Below, piece after piece: positions 17,900-27,011 of a stretch of DNA of 64,000 nt. The DNA comes from Chitinophagales bacterium (lineage in GTDB: Bacteria; Bacteroidota; Bacteroidia; Chitinophagales; Saprospiraceae). The position numbers and the translations under genes were made by a program. Location of the stretch: NCBI GenBank assembly GCA_026928325.1, contig JAIXKS010000064.1, positions 1 through 64,000 on the forward strand, in the 5' to 3' direction. A model generated the notes under the pieces. The model was not told where the DNA came from. It searched no databases and was given only the letters and a program-made list of their open reading frames with translations. Each line of letters begins with the position of its first letter. The first letter of the stretch is position 1.

Positions 17900-17915
17900 T
17901 AATTAGAATATTAAA

Positions 17916-18488
17916 TTATTTGATAACTAATAAAAATATAAATAAATACACCCAAAGGATGTCCACAAAATGCCAATAATTGATAACTAAATCATATCTC
18001 AATTTGCGCTTTTCTGTAACTTTAAACTTCAATGAAAAAGCATTAAATATCGTTATCAGTAACGCTGCTATTCCACCCAAAACGTGAATGACGTGCAATC
18101 CGGTAATCAAATAAAAGAAACCACCAGAGGCATTCCCTTTCATATCGACGCCCATGCCATATAAAGCCTGCCATCCAAAATATTGCAAGACGACAAAGGC
18201 TGACCCAAAGATAAATCCAGCAAATAAAAATAGTTTATAAACTCGCTCATTGCCTGCCTTATATCCGACAAAGGATTGATGTAAAAATACACTCGACAGC
18301 AAAATAGATATCGTACTAAAATAGAAATGATTAGGAAAACTAAATTCTAACCAATTACCCGCAGCCTGCTTCACAATGTAAGCACTCGTCAGAGCCGCAA
18401 ACATCATGGCAATACCCGCCATACCTACCCAAAGCGCAAATTTCTGTGGGTGTATTTTTCCAGGGTTATATCTAATCAATTCTGCCAT
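17916..18488 (-). CDS. Cytochrome c oxidase subunit III family protein (short paralogue)
   Basis: The 190-residue, five-helix protein carries subunit III motifs: FAALTSAYIV, FYLITGLHVIHVLGGIAALL and VINYWHFVDILWVYLFIFLL. It is about 100 residues shorter than its downstream neighbour and lacks that protein's polar insertion. Position 13 bp after ctaB and 17 bp before the longer paralogue supports co-translation. Which of the two occupies the canonical subunit III site cannot be told from sequence. Confidence 0.88.
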   Translation of the reverse strand: MAELIRYNPGKIHPQKFALWVGMAGIAMMFAALTSAYIVKQAAGNWLEFSFPNHFYFSTISILLSSVFLHQSFVGYKAGNERVYKLFLFAGFIFGSAFVVLQYFGWQALYGMGVDMKGNASGGFFYLITGLHVIHVLGGIAALLITIFNAFSLKFKVTEKRKLRYDLVINYWHFVDILWVYLFIFLLVIK

Positions 18489-18500
18489 ATCCTATTTATT

Positions 18501-19403
18501 TTAAAATAACCAATATCCAAGTAAAATTAACGGCAAAAACAAAAACGAAAAAAACATGAGATATAATGCTGATTTTCGATCAAAAGCTTGATGAAACCGA
18601 TAACAATACATGATATATATTAAACTTAACCCGATCGCAACCGATGTACTCGCCACACTAATTTGTGGCAATCTGATAAACATGATTAATGCTACCGGTA
18701 TAATCAATGCCGCATAAAATAATGAGGACATCCCCAAATTACGATCAATATCGCCATTAGACATTGGAAGCAATTTATATCCTGCCTTTTTATAATCTTC
18801 GTATCCAAGGAAACCTATAGACCAAAAATGTGGAAATTGCCATAAAAACTGAATGACAAATAAAAGAAAGGCAAAAACAGTGATTCGACCTTCAAAGGCA
18901 ATAATCCCAATCATCACTGGCAAAGCTCCCGGTATCGCTCCTACCGCAACGGCAATAGTACTGTATCGCTTGAGTGGTGTATATACAAATGAATATAAAA
19001 CTAACGACAACATACCAACAAAAGCCGTCAAAGGGTTGAACGTAGAAAGCAATGTCAATCCGATCAAACTTGATATACCTGCAAAAATAATGGCCTCTGT
19101 ATGCTTCATTCGTCCAGAAGCTACAGGTCGATTTGCCGTACGCTTCATCAGGCAATCATAATCCTTTTCGAAAACCTGATTCAAAGCATTAGCAGCTCCT
19201 GTAACCAAAAAACCACCCATGAACAACGTTAATACTTGTGTCCAATTGAAGTTTCCTTGGCTTACTATAAAAAAACCAAAAACTGAAGATATAACCACCA
19301 CTAGGGTAAGCCGAAACTTAACCAACAAACCATAATCATAAATTTTGCTAATCCATGCATGGCCTGCAACTAATGATGCTACATACCCATCTTTGTTTCT
19401 CAC
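18501..19403 (-). CDS. ctaB: Heme O synthase (protoheme IX farnesyltransferase)
   Basis: The enzyme adds a farnesyl group to heme b, giving heme O, the precursor of heme A for the oxidase encoded beside it. The 300-residue polytopic protein has the prenyltransferase aspartate-rich signature NALNQVFEKDYDCLMKRT followed by ANRPVASGRM, and a second region HFWSIGFLGYEDYKKAG with the conserved YEDYKKAGYKLLP. It appears to start with GTG at 19403; no ATG is available before the first conserved helix. Placement between subunits I and III is usual in this phylum. Confidence 0.92.
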   Translation of the reverse strand: MRNKDGYVASLVAGHAWISKIYDYGLLVKFRLTLVVVISSVFGFFIVSQGNFNWTQVLTLFMGGFLVTGAANALNQVFEKDYDCLMKRTANRPVASGRMKHTEAIIFAGISSLIGLTLLSTFNPLTAFVGMLSLVLYSFVYTPLKRYSTIAVAVGAIPGALPVMIGIIAFEGRITVFAFLLFVIQFLWQFPHFWSIGFLGYEDYKKAGYKLLPMSNGDIDRNLGMSSLFYAALIIPVALIMFIRLPQISVASTSVAIGLSLIYIMYCYRFHQAFDRKSALYLMFFSFLFLPLILLGYWLF

Positions 19404-19447
19404 TTTATTTGATTTTAATTTATTACTATTAAATAATAAAACTTCGA

Positions 19448-21292
19448 TTAATGATCTCCTACTTCTCCTTCCTTCAACGGAACATGCTGCATGACAAATT
19501 CTCGCTCATCCTTATTGTAATCATAAGCCCATCTATGAACAACAGGAAGATTTCCAGGCCAGTTACCATGGATCGGTTCGATCGGCGTTGTCCACTCAAG
19601 CGTATTTGAACCATAAGGATTCTTAGATGTCATTTTCTTACCATGCCAAATGCTATAAAAGAAATTAATCAAGAACAACAATTGAAGGAAGAAAGCTATA
19701 ATCGCAAATATAGAGATGAACTTATTCATATTTGCAAAGTACTTAAAGGCTTCAAAAGCATCAAATGAATAATATCTTCGAGGTACTCCGGCAAGACCAA
19801 GATAATGCTGAGGCCAGAATATAGCATAAGCACAAATCAAAGTTCCCCAGAAGTGGATCTTACCCAATGTCTCATTCATAAAACGACTATACATCTTAGG
19901 AAACCAATGGTAAATCCCTGAAAACATACCAAAAAATGCAGCAACACCCATTACTAAGTGGAAGTGAGCTACAATGAAATATGTATCGTGCATTTGAATA
20001 TCCAAAACGTGATTACCCATAAAAATACCGGTTAAACCACCTGAAATAAACAAGGTAACAAAACCAAGTGTAAATAACATCGCAGTATTCAAACGTATAT
20101 TACCACCATATAAAGTTGTCAACCAGTTAAACACCTTAACTGAAGATGGCACCGCAATTAATATCGTAAAGAATGAGAAGAAATTTGCTAAAAATGGATT
20201 AATCCCTGAAACGAACATGTGGTGCGCCCAAACGATACATGACATAAATGCAATGGTCATCAAGGAATAAATCATCGCACGGTATCCAAAAATCGGCTTT
20301 CTCGCATGTACCGACATAACCTCAGATACAATACCCATGGCAGGAAGAATAATGATATATACTTCAGGGTGACCAAGGAACCAGAATAAGTGCTGATATA
20401 ATATCGGACTACCTCCTACTCTATCAAGTGCCTCTCCAGCAATAAAGATATCACTCAAGAAGAAACTCGTTCCTAGGCTTCGATCAGCGATTAGCATAAA
20501 AAATCCTGAAGCTAATACAGGGAATGTTAATAATCCCACGATAGCCGTAATGAAAAACGCCCAAATCGTAAGTGGCAAACGGAACATGTGCATACCTTTA
20601 GTTCTAAGGTTAAGTACCGTAGTAATATAATTAATACCGCCCAAAACAACAGATATTACAAATAAAACCAAACTTATCAGCCATAGCGTCATACCTGTTC
20701 CGGATCCCGACGAAGCCTGCGGCAAAGCGCTCAACGGAGGATAGGCAACCCATCCACCAGCAAAAGGTCCGGTACTAACGAAAAGAGAATAAAACATCAA
20801 CACACCAGCTGCAAAGAAAAATAAATATGAAAGCATATTCATAAATGGAGATGCCATGTCTCTAGCTCCAATCTGGAATGGAATCAATAGATTCGAGAAT
20901 GTACCCGATAATCCTGCTGTTAATACAAAGAAAACGAGGACAGTACCGTGCATTGTCACCAATGCATAGTAAAAGTCAGGTGCAAGTTTACCAATTCCCG
21001 TTGTTGGATCAACTACAATCCATTTACCTAAAAGTGGTTTAATCCATGTTAAACTTTCTTCAGGAAAACCTAACTGTAATCGAAATATAACTGAAAATGC
21101 AGCTCCAATTACAGCCCAGAACATTCCCGTAATTAGGAATTGTTTTGATATCATTTTATGATCTGTAGAGAAGACATAATGTGACAAAAAGTTAGTCTTA
21201 TATTTATCACCATGGTGATGATCATGAAAATGGTCATTAAAACCTTGTTCTTTGATCAAAACATCATCTTCTTGAATGGTTATATTTGACAT
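19448..21292 (-). CDS. ctaD: Cytochrome c oxidase subunit I
   Basis: This is the catalytic subunit carrying the low-spin heme and the heme a3-CuB centre. The 614-residue, roughly 12-helix protein has the active-site motif WFLGHPEVYI (CuB histidine, cross-linked Tyr, and the Glu of the D channel, so A1-type), the paired histidines of VWAHHMFVSG, and the heme-ligating HDTYFIVAHFHLVMG. The N-terminus carries a His/Asp-rich stretch (DHFHDHHHGDK) before the first helix. It is 20 bp downstream of the subunit II gene. It reduces O2 to water and pumps protons at the inner membrane. Confidence 0.97.
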   Translation of the reverse strand: MSNITIQEDDVLIKEQGFNDHFHDHHHGDKYKTNFLSHYVFSTDHKMISKQFLITGMFWAVIGAAFSVIFRLQLGFPEESLTWIKPLLGKWIVVDPTTGIGKLAPDFYYALVTMHGTVLVFFVLTAGLSGTFSNLLIPFQIGARDMASPFMNMLSYLFFFAAGVLMFYSLFVSTGPFAGGWVAYPPLSALPQASSGSGTGMTLWLISLVLFVISVVLGGINYITTVLNLRTKGMHMFRLPLTIWAFFITAIVGLLTFPVLASGFFMLIADRSLGTSFFLSDIFIAGEALDRVGGSPILYQHLFWFLGHPEVYIIILPAMGIVSEVMSVHARKPIFGYRAMIYSLMTIAFMSCIVWAHHMFVSGINPFLANFFSFFTILIAVPSSVKVFNWLTTLYGGNIRLNTAMLFTLGFVTLFISGGLTGIFMGNHVLDIQMHDTYFIVAHFHLVMGVAAFFGMFSGIYHWFPKMYSRFMNETLGKIHFWGTLICAYAIFWPQHYLGLAGVPRRYYSFDAFEAFKYFANMNKFISIFAIIAFFLQLLFLINFFYSIWHGKKMTSKNPYGSNTLEWTTPIEPIHGNWPGNLPVVHRWAYDYNKDEREFVMQHVPLKEGEVGDH

Positions 21293-21312
21293 TTTACTCT
21301 AGATTTTATAAA

Positions 21313-22830
21313 TTATTTGGATATTATTTTAAGTTCAGTTCTACGATTTTTCTTTCGACCGTCCGGAGTATCATTAGAACCCAGAGGTTGTGATTCTCCA
21401 TAGCCTTTAGCCGACAAGCGAGAAGCTGATATATTTTTACTCAATAAATATTGCATAGCGTTTTCTGCACGATTTTCAGATAATCCCATATTCGATGCTG
21501 GATCTCCTATATTATCTGTGTGACCAGATAATTCAACATGAAGATTCGGGTATTTACCAAGAATTTCGACAACGTTATCTAATTCATATTTTGATAATTT
21601 GCTATTCAAATCTGCAGATCCTGTTTCGTAGAATACATGCTTCAATACAATCACCTTGCCGATCACATTATCTGTACTAGTCATCAAGTCGGCAAATTCT
21701 TTTTTCAACTCTTCCTTTCTCGCTTTAATTTCACTAGGGAAAAGTTTTTTACCATCCCAAGGGTCAGCAGCTGTTCCACGAATATTAGTAGTATAGAAAG
21801 CCTTTTGTTCTTTTAACCAAGATTCAAATTCGTCGCGCTCAACGACCTCAACAACTCTTCTCATGGAATAGTGACCCTTTCCACATAATTCAGCACAAGC
21901 CAATTCGTATTCAAATGCTTCCCAACGCTTAGGGCTACTAGGATCAGATGGATCAGAAGGCTCATTCCATTCCGGATATTTCCTCAACTCTTCTCTAAAT
22001 TCCTTCGTTGTTTTTACAGGGCGGAAAGTAAAGTAAGTAGGCATACCTGGGACAGCATCCATTTTTACTCTAAAATGAGGCAAAAAGAAACTATGTAAAA
22101 CATCCTTTGCTGTTATTCTCACTCTGATTAGAGAATCTTTAGGCAAAACAATTTTATCCGTACCTCCTAAGATAATATCATCCAAAGCTGCTTCATCATT
22201 CCAATCTACACCTAGACTATTAGTTGCCGGTTCAATCAAACGGAAATCTTTATTTCCCAATTTGCCATCATCGCCTGGATATCGGATATCCCAAGCAAAT
22301 TGATATCCTGTTGCTTCTATTTCAATGTATTGATTTTCTTCCAAAGGCTGAAACAATTCGTTCATAATCGAGATACCCTTAGATACTAATAAAAGGAAAA
22401 CAATTAACGGAACAATCGTCCAAACCATTTCCAATTTTAAATCATCTACATAGAATAATGATTTCTTTTTAGGGTTTTGCATTCTGTATTTATAAGGGAA
22501 CCAGAATAACAAAACGTGCGTGATTACAAAAACTATGGTAGAAATCACCAAAGTTACATTAAAAAGCCAATCGACTTCAAATCCATGCTCAGAAGCAGAC
22601 TTAAGTGGACCGTATGGCATCATTTCATTCTTATAATAGTATGCTGAATAAAAACAGATTACTAAAAAAAGTATCATAAAAACGACCGAAATAATTCCCT
22701 GTCGATTATTGCCCGTCAATTCAACAGCTTCTTCTCCCTTTATCTTAGCCGATAAGTCGGAGAGTCTTCCAATCTGAACAACGATGATAGCAAGTAATGC
22801 TACGATTGCTAATGCTACAAAATAAATCAT
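21313..22830 (-). CDS. ctaC: Cytochrome c oxidase subunit II with C-terminal OmpA domain
   Basis: Residues 1-380 are a subunit II: hydrophobic helices near residues 2-20, 47-67, 93-113 and 138-155, then a periplasmic cupredoxin domain. The CuA ligand motif CAELCGKGHYSM begins at Cys312 (Cys312, Cys316, His320, Met323), with the upstream ligand in LHSFFLPHF. Residues about 390-505 are an OmpA-type peptidoglycan-binding domain: YETGSADLN, LSGHTDNIGD, LSENRAENA and KKNRRTELKI. The Asp and Arg that bind diaminopimelate in OmpA are present. Usual subunit II proteins stop near 250-400 residues or carry a fused cytochrome c. Both halves share one uninterrupted frame. The domain would face the periplasm and could anchor the oxidase to the cell wall. 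Confidence 0.93.
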   Translation of the reverse strand: MIYFVALAIVALLAIIVVQIGRLSDLSAKIKGEEAVELTGNNRQGIISVVFMILFLVICFYSAYYYKNEMMPYGPLKSASEHGFEVDWLFNVTLVISTIVFVITHVLLFWFPYKYRMQNPKKKSLFYVDDLKLEMVWTIVPLIVFLLLVSKGISIMNELFQPLEENQYIEIEATGYQFAWDIRYPGDDGKLGNKDFRLIEPATNSLGVDWNDEAALDDIILGGTDKIVLPKDSLIRVRITAKDVLHSFFLPHFRVKMDAVPGMPTYFTFRPVKTTKEFREELRKYPEWNEPSDPSDPSSPKRWEAFEYELACAELCGKGHYSMRRVVEVVERDEFESWLKEQKAFYTTNIRGTAADPWDGKKLFPSEIKARKEELKKEFADLMTSTDNVIGKVIVLKHVFYETGSADLNSKLSKYELDNVVEILGKYPNLHVELSGHTDNIGDPASNMGLSENRAENAMQYLLSKNISASRLSAKGYGESQPLGSNDTPDGRKKNRRTELKIISK

Positions 22831-22873
22831 CTTATACTAAATTTATCTTATTACTAATTATTATAGTTAACCA

Positions 22874-24133
22874 TTATATTACATGATGATGCATGCTCTC
22901 TTCTATATAAGGATCATTCTTAGGCACTAATCCTGCCTTAGATAAAACTACAAGAGAGAAATACACAAACAATCCTAAAAATCCAATAAAAGTACCGAAT
23001 TCAAGCAATCCAGGCATTGAAAAACCAGGGACGAAATTACTTGCGTGCTCAGCTACTTCATGACCATGAGTCATATCGTGCGACATATGTTGTGCTGTCA
23101 AAAGGACACCAGGCTTTACCATAAGGAAGTAATCTAACCAGTGACCCAATAACATCAAAATTGAAACGAACACCAATGAACCCGCTTTTCGCTTCAAATC
23201 ATTTCTCATTAATGCAAAAAATGGGACTAAAAAGTTAATTCCAATATTCATGAAGAATAAAGCAGGATAATTATTATATCTTTCTTTAAAATATATTGTT
23301 TCTTCTCCAATATTTGCATACCAAATCAACATAAATTGAGAAAACCATAAATAAGTCCAGAAAACACTAAATGCAAATAAGAATTTTCCTAGATCGTGTA
23401 AATGGTTTGCATTAACTACGCTAAGATATCCATTAAATTTCAAATAAATAATCATTAGAATAGTAATAGATATCATCGCAACAAACGCACTTGTTGTAGC
23501 ATACCAAGCAAACAAAGTACTATACCAATGTGCATCCACACTCATCAACCACAACCAAAGCATGGCTGCACTTGTAAATCCAATAACTGGAAGTGTAACT
23601 GCCGCATATACGCGCTGAGCTTTGTGGTATTTGAAGCTACTATCACCATGATTATCTTCTTGAAGTGACAATTGACGCATTCTATAAGCGATAAAAGCCC
23701 AAGCGCCACCAAAAATAATCGTTCCAAAAAGATACCAATTACTATTCAAAAAAGAAGATTTTCCTTTCAAAATTGTATCAGTTTCTACGCTTGATTTATC
23801 TGCCCAATGATAAAGATGATGCCATCCAAAGTAGTTGCCAAGGCCTAAAATAACTAGAAACAATAAACCCACGCCAATAAACATAGAGTAGGATTCCCAT
23901 AATCTTTTAAATGTAGTGTACCAACCTGCATAAGCAGTAATACCCGCCGCATTGAAGAATAATCCCATAGCAGCAATCATTGTAAAAAACAAGGAATTTT
24001 GTAAGAAGTTTGACCAAAATCGTGTGTGATTAGCATCGTCACCAAACCAAGTTAATACCATACATACTAATCCGAGCCCCATGGCTCCGAAGAGTACATT
24101 TCTTGCTGATGCGGTCATTTTATATTGGTTCAT
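22874..24133 (-). CDS. actF: Alternative complex III subunit ActF (quinol:cytochrome c oxidoreductase membrane subunit)
   Basis: The 419-residue membrane protein has about ten hydrophobic helices and matches the ActF pattern, including SVDAHWYSTLFAWYATTSAF and the FAFSVFWTYLWFSQFMLIWY stretch. ActF is one of two large NrfD-related membrane subunits of alternative complex III, which oxidises menaquinol and passes electrons to cytochrome c or directly to an oxidase. It is last of the act genes and 43 bp upstream of the oxidase subunit II gene. The His-rich C-terminus (EESMHHHVI) is cytoplasmic or periplasmic depending on helix count, which I could not settle. Confidence 0.9.
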   Translation of the reverse strand: MNQYKMTASARNVLFGAMGLGLVCMVLTWFGDDANHTRFWSNFLQNSLFFTMIAAMGLFFNAAGITAYAGWYTTFKRLWESYSMFIGVGLLFLVILGLGNYFGWHHLYHWADKSSVETDTILKGKSSFLNSNWYLFGTIIFGGAWAFIAYRMRQLSLQEDNHGDSSFKYHKAQRVYAAVTLPVIGFTSAAMLWLWLMSVDAHWYSTLFAWYATTSAFVAMISITILMIIYLKFNGYLSVVNANHLHDLGKFLFAFSVFWTYLWFSQFMLIWYANIGEETIYFKERYNNYPALFFMNIGINFLVPFFALMRNDLKRKAGSLVFVSILMLLGHWLDYFLMVKPGVLLTAQHMSHDMTHGHEVAEHASNFVPGFSMPGLLEFGTFIGFLGLFVYFSLVVLSKAGLVPKNDPYIEESMHHHVI

Positions 24134-24196
24134 ATTCGTATTATTATATTTTTTTACTCAATAAGTTATTACTATCTGAATTCCTAATTTGCTGAA

Positions 24197-24982
24197 TTAC
24201 TGATTCATTTCTTCAGAGGTTTCCATTACTGGTGCTGGTGCTTCAACTACTTTCTTTGAAGCAACCATACTTAATGGTGTATCTGTTGTATTCAACGTGT
24301 TTTCCTTTTCGTTATACTCAAGCTTGACACTTGCTGCCTGAAGTGAACGAATGTATTGGATAACTTCCCAACGCTCTTCATACGAAAGTTTATCAGCATA
24401 AGAACCCATTAGGTTTTTGCCATGCATAATCGCATGATAATATCGTCCATTAGATGACGCAATGAAGTCCTCAAGCATGAAATTGGCAGGCTGAACAGGG
24501 TATTTTCCTCCGTCATCTCTGACCAAATATCCGTTACCATCACCTTTTTCACCGTGGCAAATTCCACATTGGATATTATATAAAAGCTTACCGTGTGCCA
24601 AATGCTTTTCCGAAATCGGATATGGATTATTAAGAATTTCACGCATCGCACGCTCTCTTTCTTCTTCAGTGTCTCCATAATAATAAGGCACAGCACCATT
24701 AGATCGGAACGCTACATTACCTTCATGACCATTACCGGCCATACCTCTAGCAATAGTACCTTCAATGGGTTTACGAGGTTGTACCATCTTATGTAGGTCA
24801 TCTGCAGAACCCCATCTGTTATACTTATAGTAGTCAAAAAGATTGGCTTCATAAGTGACCGGATGCGCCATATCAGGCATGTATTCACTTCCTGTTTTAT
24901 TACCTGAGGCTGACTGGCAAGAGGTAAACGCTACCACCATACCCAGCGCCAAAAATCCATATAATTTATTCAATTTATTCAT
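24197..24982 (-). CDS. actE: Alternative complex III subunit ActE (monoheme cytochrome c lipoprotein)
   Basis: The 261-residue protein begins with a lipoprotein signal peptide (KLYGFLALGMVVAFTSC; acylated Cys) and has one heme c motif, CGICHGEKGDGNG, near residue 140. Distal methionines in the HGKNLMGSY region could supply the axial ligand. ActE is the periplasmic monoheme cytochrome of alternative complex III and the likely exit point toward the oxidase or a soluble carrier. The start is the ATG at 24982; the GTG one codon upstream would also work. Only 9 bp separates it from actD. Confidence 0.92.
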   Translation of the reverse strand: MNKLNKLYGFLALGMVVAFTSCQSASGNKTGSEYMPDMAHPVTYEANLFDYYKYNRWGSADDLHKMVQPRKPIEGTIARGMAGNGHEGNVAFRSNGAVPYYYGDTEEERERAMREILNNPYPISEKHLAHGKLLYNIQCGICHGEKGDGNGYLVRDDGGKYPVQPANFMLEDFIASSNGRYYHAIMHGKNLMGSYADKLSYEERWEVIQYIRSLQAASVKLEYNEKENTLNTTDTPLSMVASKKVVEAPAPVMETSEEMNQ

Positions 24983-24994
24983 CACCTATTATAC

Positions 24995-25519
24995 TTAAAT
25001 ATTTTTAGAGTTAACTTCAGATGCTCCCGTATTTTTAAAAAACATTTCTACATCGCCTGAATCGACCATAGCTTTGTCAAAAGCAATGCAAAACTTGTCA
25101 TCTGTTATTCTTGGATCAAGCTGTGTATTTACAACACCCGGTCCTAAACCACTTACTAAATAAAAAGTCACTGTCATTCCGATAGCAGCAAATAACACTG
25201 TCATTTCAAAAGTAATAGGAATAAATGCTGGCACAGACCAATACGGCTTTCCACCAAAAATCGTTGGCCAATCTTTGACAAAGATCCATGTCATACCTAA
25301 GAAGGCAGTCAATGTGCCCAATCCGCCATAAATAAAACCAGCAATATGCAATCTGGATTCTTCTAGTTCCATGACTTCGTCTAAGCCGTGTACTGGAAAC
25401 GGGGTATAAACATCATAAATCTCTAAATGGTCATTTTTAGCAGACTTAACAGCTCTTAACAAATCCTCCTCGTCATTGTACAAGCCATAAATTAATTCTC
25501 TGTTTTCTATATTTGCCAT
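24995..25519 (-). CDS. actD: Alternative complex III subunit ActD (DUF3341)
   Basis: The 174-residue protein has a soluble N-terminal part (YGLYNDEEDLLRAVKSA, YDVYTPFPVHGLDE) and two transmembrane helices (IYGGLGTLTAFLGMTWIFV and FEMTVLFAAIGMTVTFYLV), the DUF3341 layout. ActD carries no cofactor and anchors the complex at the membrane. It sits between actC and actE, as in other act operons. Confidence 0.92.
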   Translation of the reverse strand: MANIENRELIYGLYNDEEDLLRAVKSAKNDHLEIYDVYTPFPVHGLDEVMELEESRLHIAGFIYGGLGTLTAFLGMTWIFVKDWPTIFGGKPYWSVPAFIPITFEMTVLFAAIGMTVTFYLVSGLGPGVVNTQLDPRITDDKFCIAFDKAMVDSGDVEMFFKNTGASEVNSKNI

Positions 25520-25565
25520 CTAAAATGGTTTTTTATTTTATTAAAAAGATTGCTTTACGGATAAA

Positions 25566-26966
25566 TTAATGTTCACTAGAATGATGTGCTTTTGCAGCAC
25601 CTTCTCCTACATATTGGTTTCCTCCTGACTTCAAGATATGCTTGATTTCAGCAACTGCCACTACCGGAGCTACTCTTACGAATATAAGATATAGTGTAAA
25701 GAAGATACCCATTGTTCCTATGTAAATACCGATTTCTACCCAACTTGGTGAATATAAACTCCAGCTTGAAGGGATATAATCTCTAGCCAAGGTAGTACCG
25801 ATGATTACGAATCGCTCGAACCACATACCTATATTAACCACAATCGATAAGAAGAACGTAAGCGTAACATTTCTTCTCCATGATTTCTTCCAGAAAAACT
25901 GAGGTGCGATCACATTACAGAACATCATACCAAAGTATGACCACCAATATGGTCCTAACGCTCTATTAAAGAATGCAAATTGCTCATAGACATATCCTGA
26001 ATACCAAGAAATAAACAATTCTGTCAAATATGCAACACCCACGATTGTACCCGTAAGGAGGATCACTTTGTTCATGGATTCAATATGCTCGATAGTGATA
26101 TAATCTTCCAATTTCAACAACTTTCTAGTGATAATCATCAAGGTAAGTACCATCGCAAAGCCGGAAAATATCGCTCCAGCTACGAAGTATGGAGGGAAAA
26201 TTGTCGTGTGCCATCCGGGAATTACGGATGTCGCGAAGTCAAAACTTACAATTGTGTGTACTGAAAGCACCAAAGGTGTAGAAATACCGGCAAGAATCAA
26301 TGATAATGATTCCCATCTTTGCCAGTGTTTTGCAGAACCTGTCCATCCAAATGACAAGGTATTGTAGATTTTCTTTCTAAAACCTTTTGCTCTATCTCTC
26401 ACAGTTGCAAAATCCGGAACTAAACCAGTGTACCAGAACAACAATGAAACTGTAAAATACGTAGATATCGCAAAAACGTCCCAAAGCAACGGTGAATTAA
26501 AGTTTGGCCATAACGGACCTCTGGTATTGGGATAAGGCATAATGAAAAACGCTAACCAAACCCGACCCATGTGGATAATAGGGAATAATGCCGCACAAAT
26601 CACGGCGAAAATCGTCATCGCTTCAGCAGCTCGGTTTACACCAGTACGCCACTTCTGTCTAAACAATAATAATATCGCCGATATCAACGTTCCGGCGTGA
26701 CCTATACCAATCCACCATACAAAGTTGGTAATATCCCATGACCAGTTAATCGTACGGTTCAAATTCCATGATCCGATACCTACCCAGATGGTCCATATGA
26801 TACAAAATACACCATATGTCGCCACAGATACCGCTAGAATAAAACCTATCAACCAAGCCTTGGTTGGAGCCTTCTCTGTTGGGGAAATTAAATCTTCAGT
26901 AATCTGATGATAGGTTTTATTTCCTGTAACAAGAGGTTTTCTAATTGGACTTACAACAGCACTCAT
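25566..26966 (-). CDS. actC: Alternative complex III subunit ActC (NrfD-like membrane subunit)
   Basis: ActC is the NrfD/PsrC-type integral membrane subunit that, with ActB, forms the quinol-oxidising module. The 466-residue protein has about ten helices with family motifs WWIGIGHAGTLISAILLLF, WLAFFIMPYPNTRGPLWPNF, SVHTIVSFDFATSVIPGWH and the EQFAFFNRALGPYWWSYF segment. The C-terminal tail is cytoplasmic and ends HHSSEH. It lies 45 bp after actB. Confidence 0.95.
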   Translation of the reverse strand: MSAVVSPIRKPLVTGNKTYHQITEDLISPTEKAPTKAWLIGFILAVSVATYGVFCIIWTIWVGIGSWNLNRTINWSWDITNFVWWIGIGHAGTLISAILLLFRQKWRTGVNRAAEAMTIFAVICAALFPIIHMGRVWLAFFIMPYPNTRGPLWPNFNSPLLWDVFAISTYFTVSLLFWYTGLVPDFATVRDRAKGFRKKIYNTLSFGWTGSAKHWQRWESLSLILAGISTPLVLSVHTIVSFDFATSVIPGWHTTIFPPYFVAGAIFSGFAMVLTLMIITRKLLKLEDYITIEHIESMNKVILLTGTIVGVAYLTELFISWYSGYVYEQFAFFNRALGPYWWSYFGMMFCNVIAPQFFWKKSWRRNVTLTFFLSIVVNIGMWFERFVIIGTTLARDYIPSSWSLYSPSWVEIGIYIGTMGIFFTLYLIFVRVAPVVAVAEIKHILKSGGNQYVGEGAAKAHHSSEH

Positions 26967-27011
26967 TTGTTATGTTTTGAATGTTTTGTTTATTTAATTT
27001 TTATTAATTTT

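Noticed and set aside
17039..18488. Two subunit III genes as a recent duplication or assembly error
   Set aside because: The two proteins differ greatly in length and sequence and the arrangement is normal for Bacteroidota oxidase clusters.
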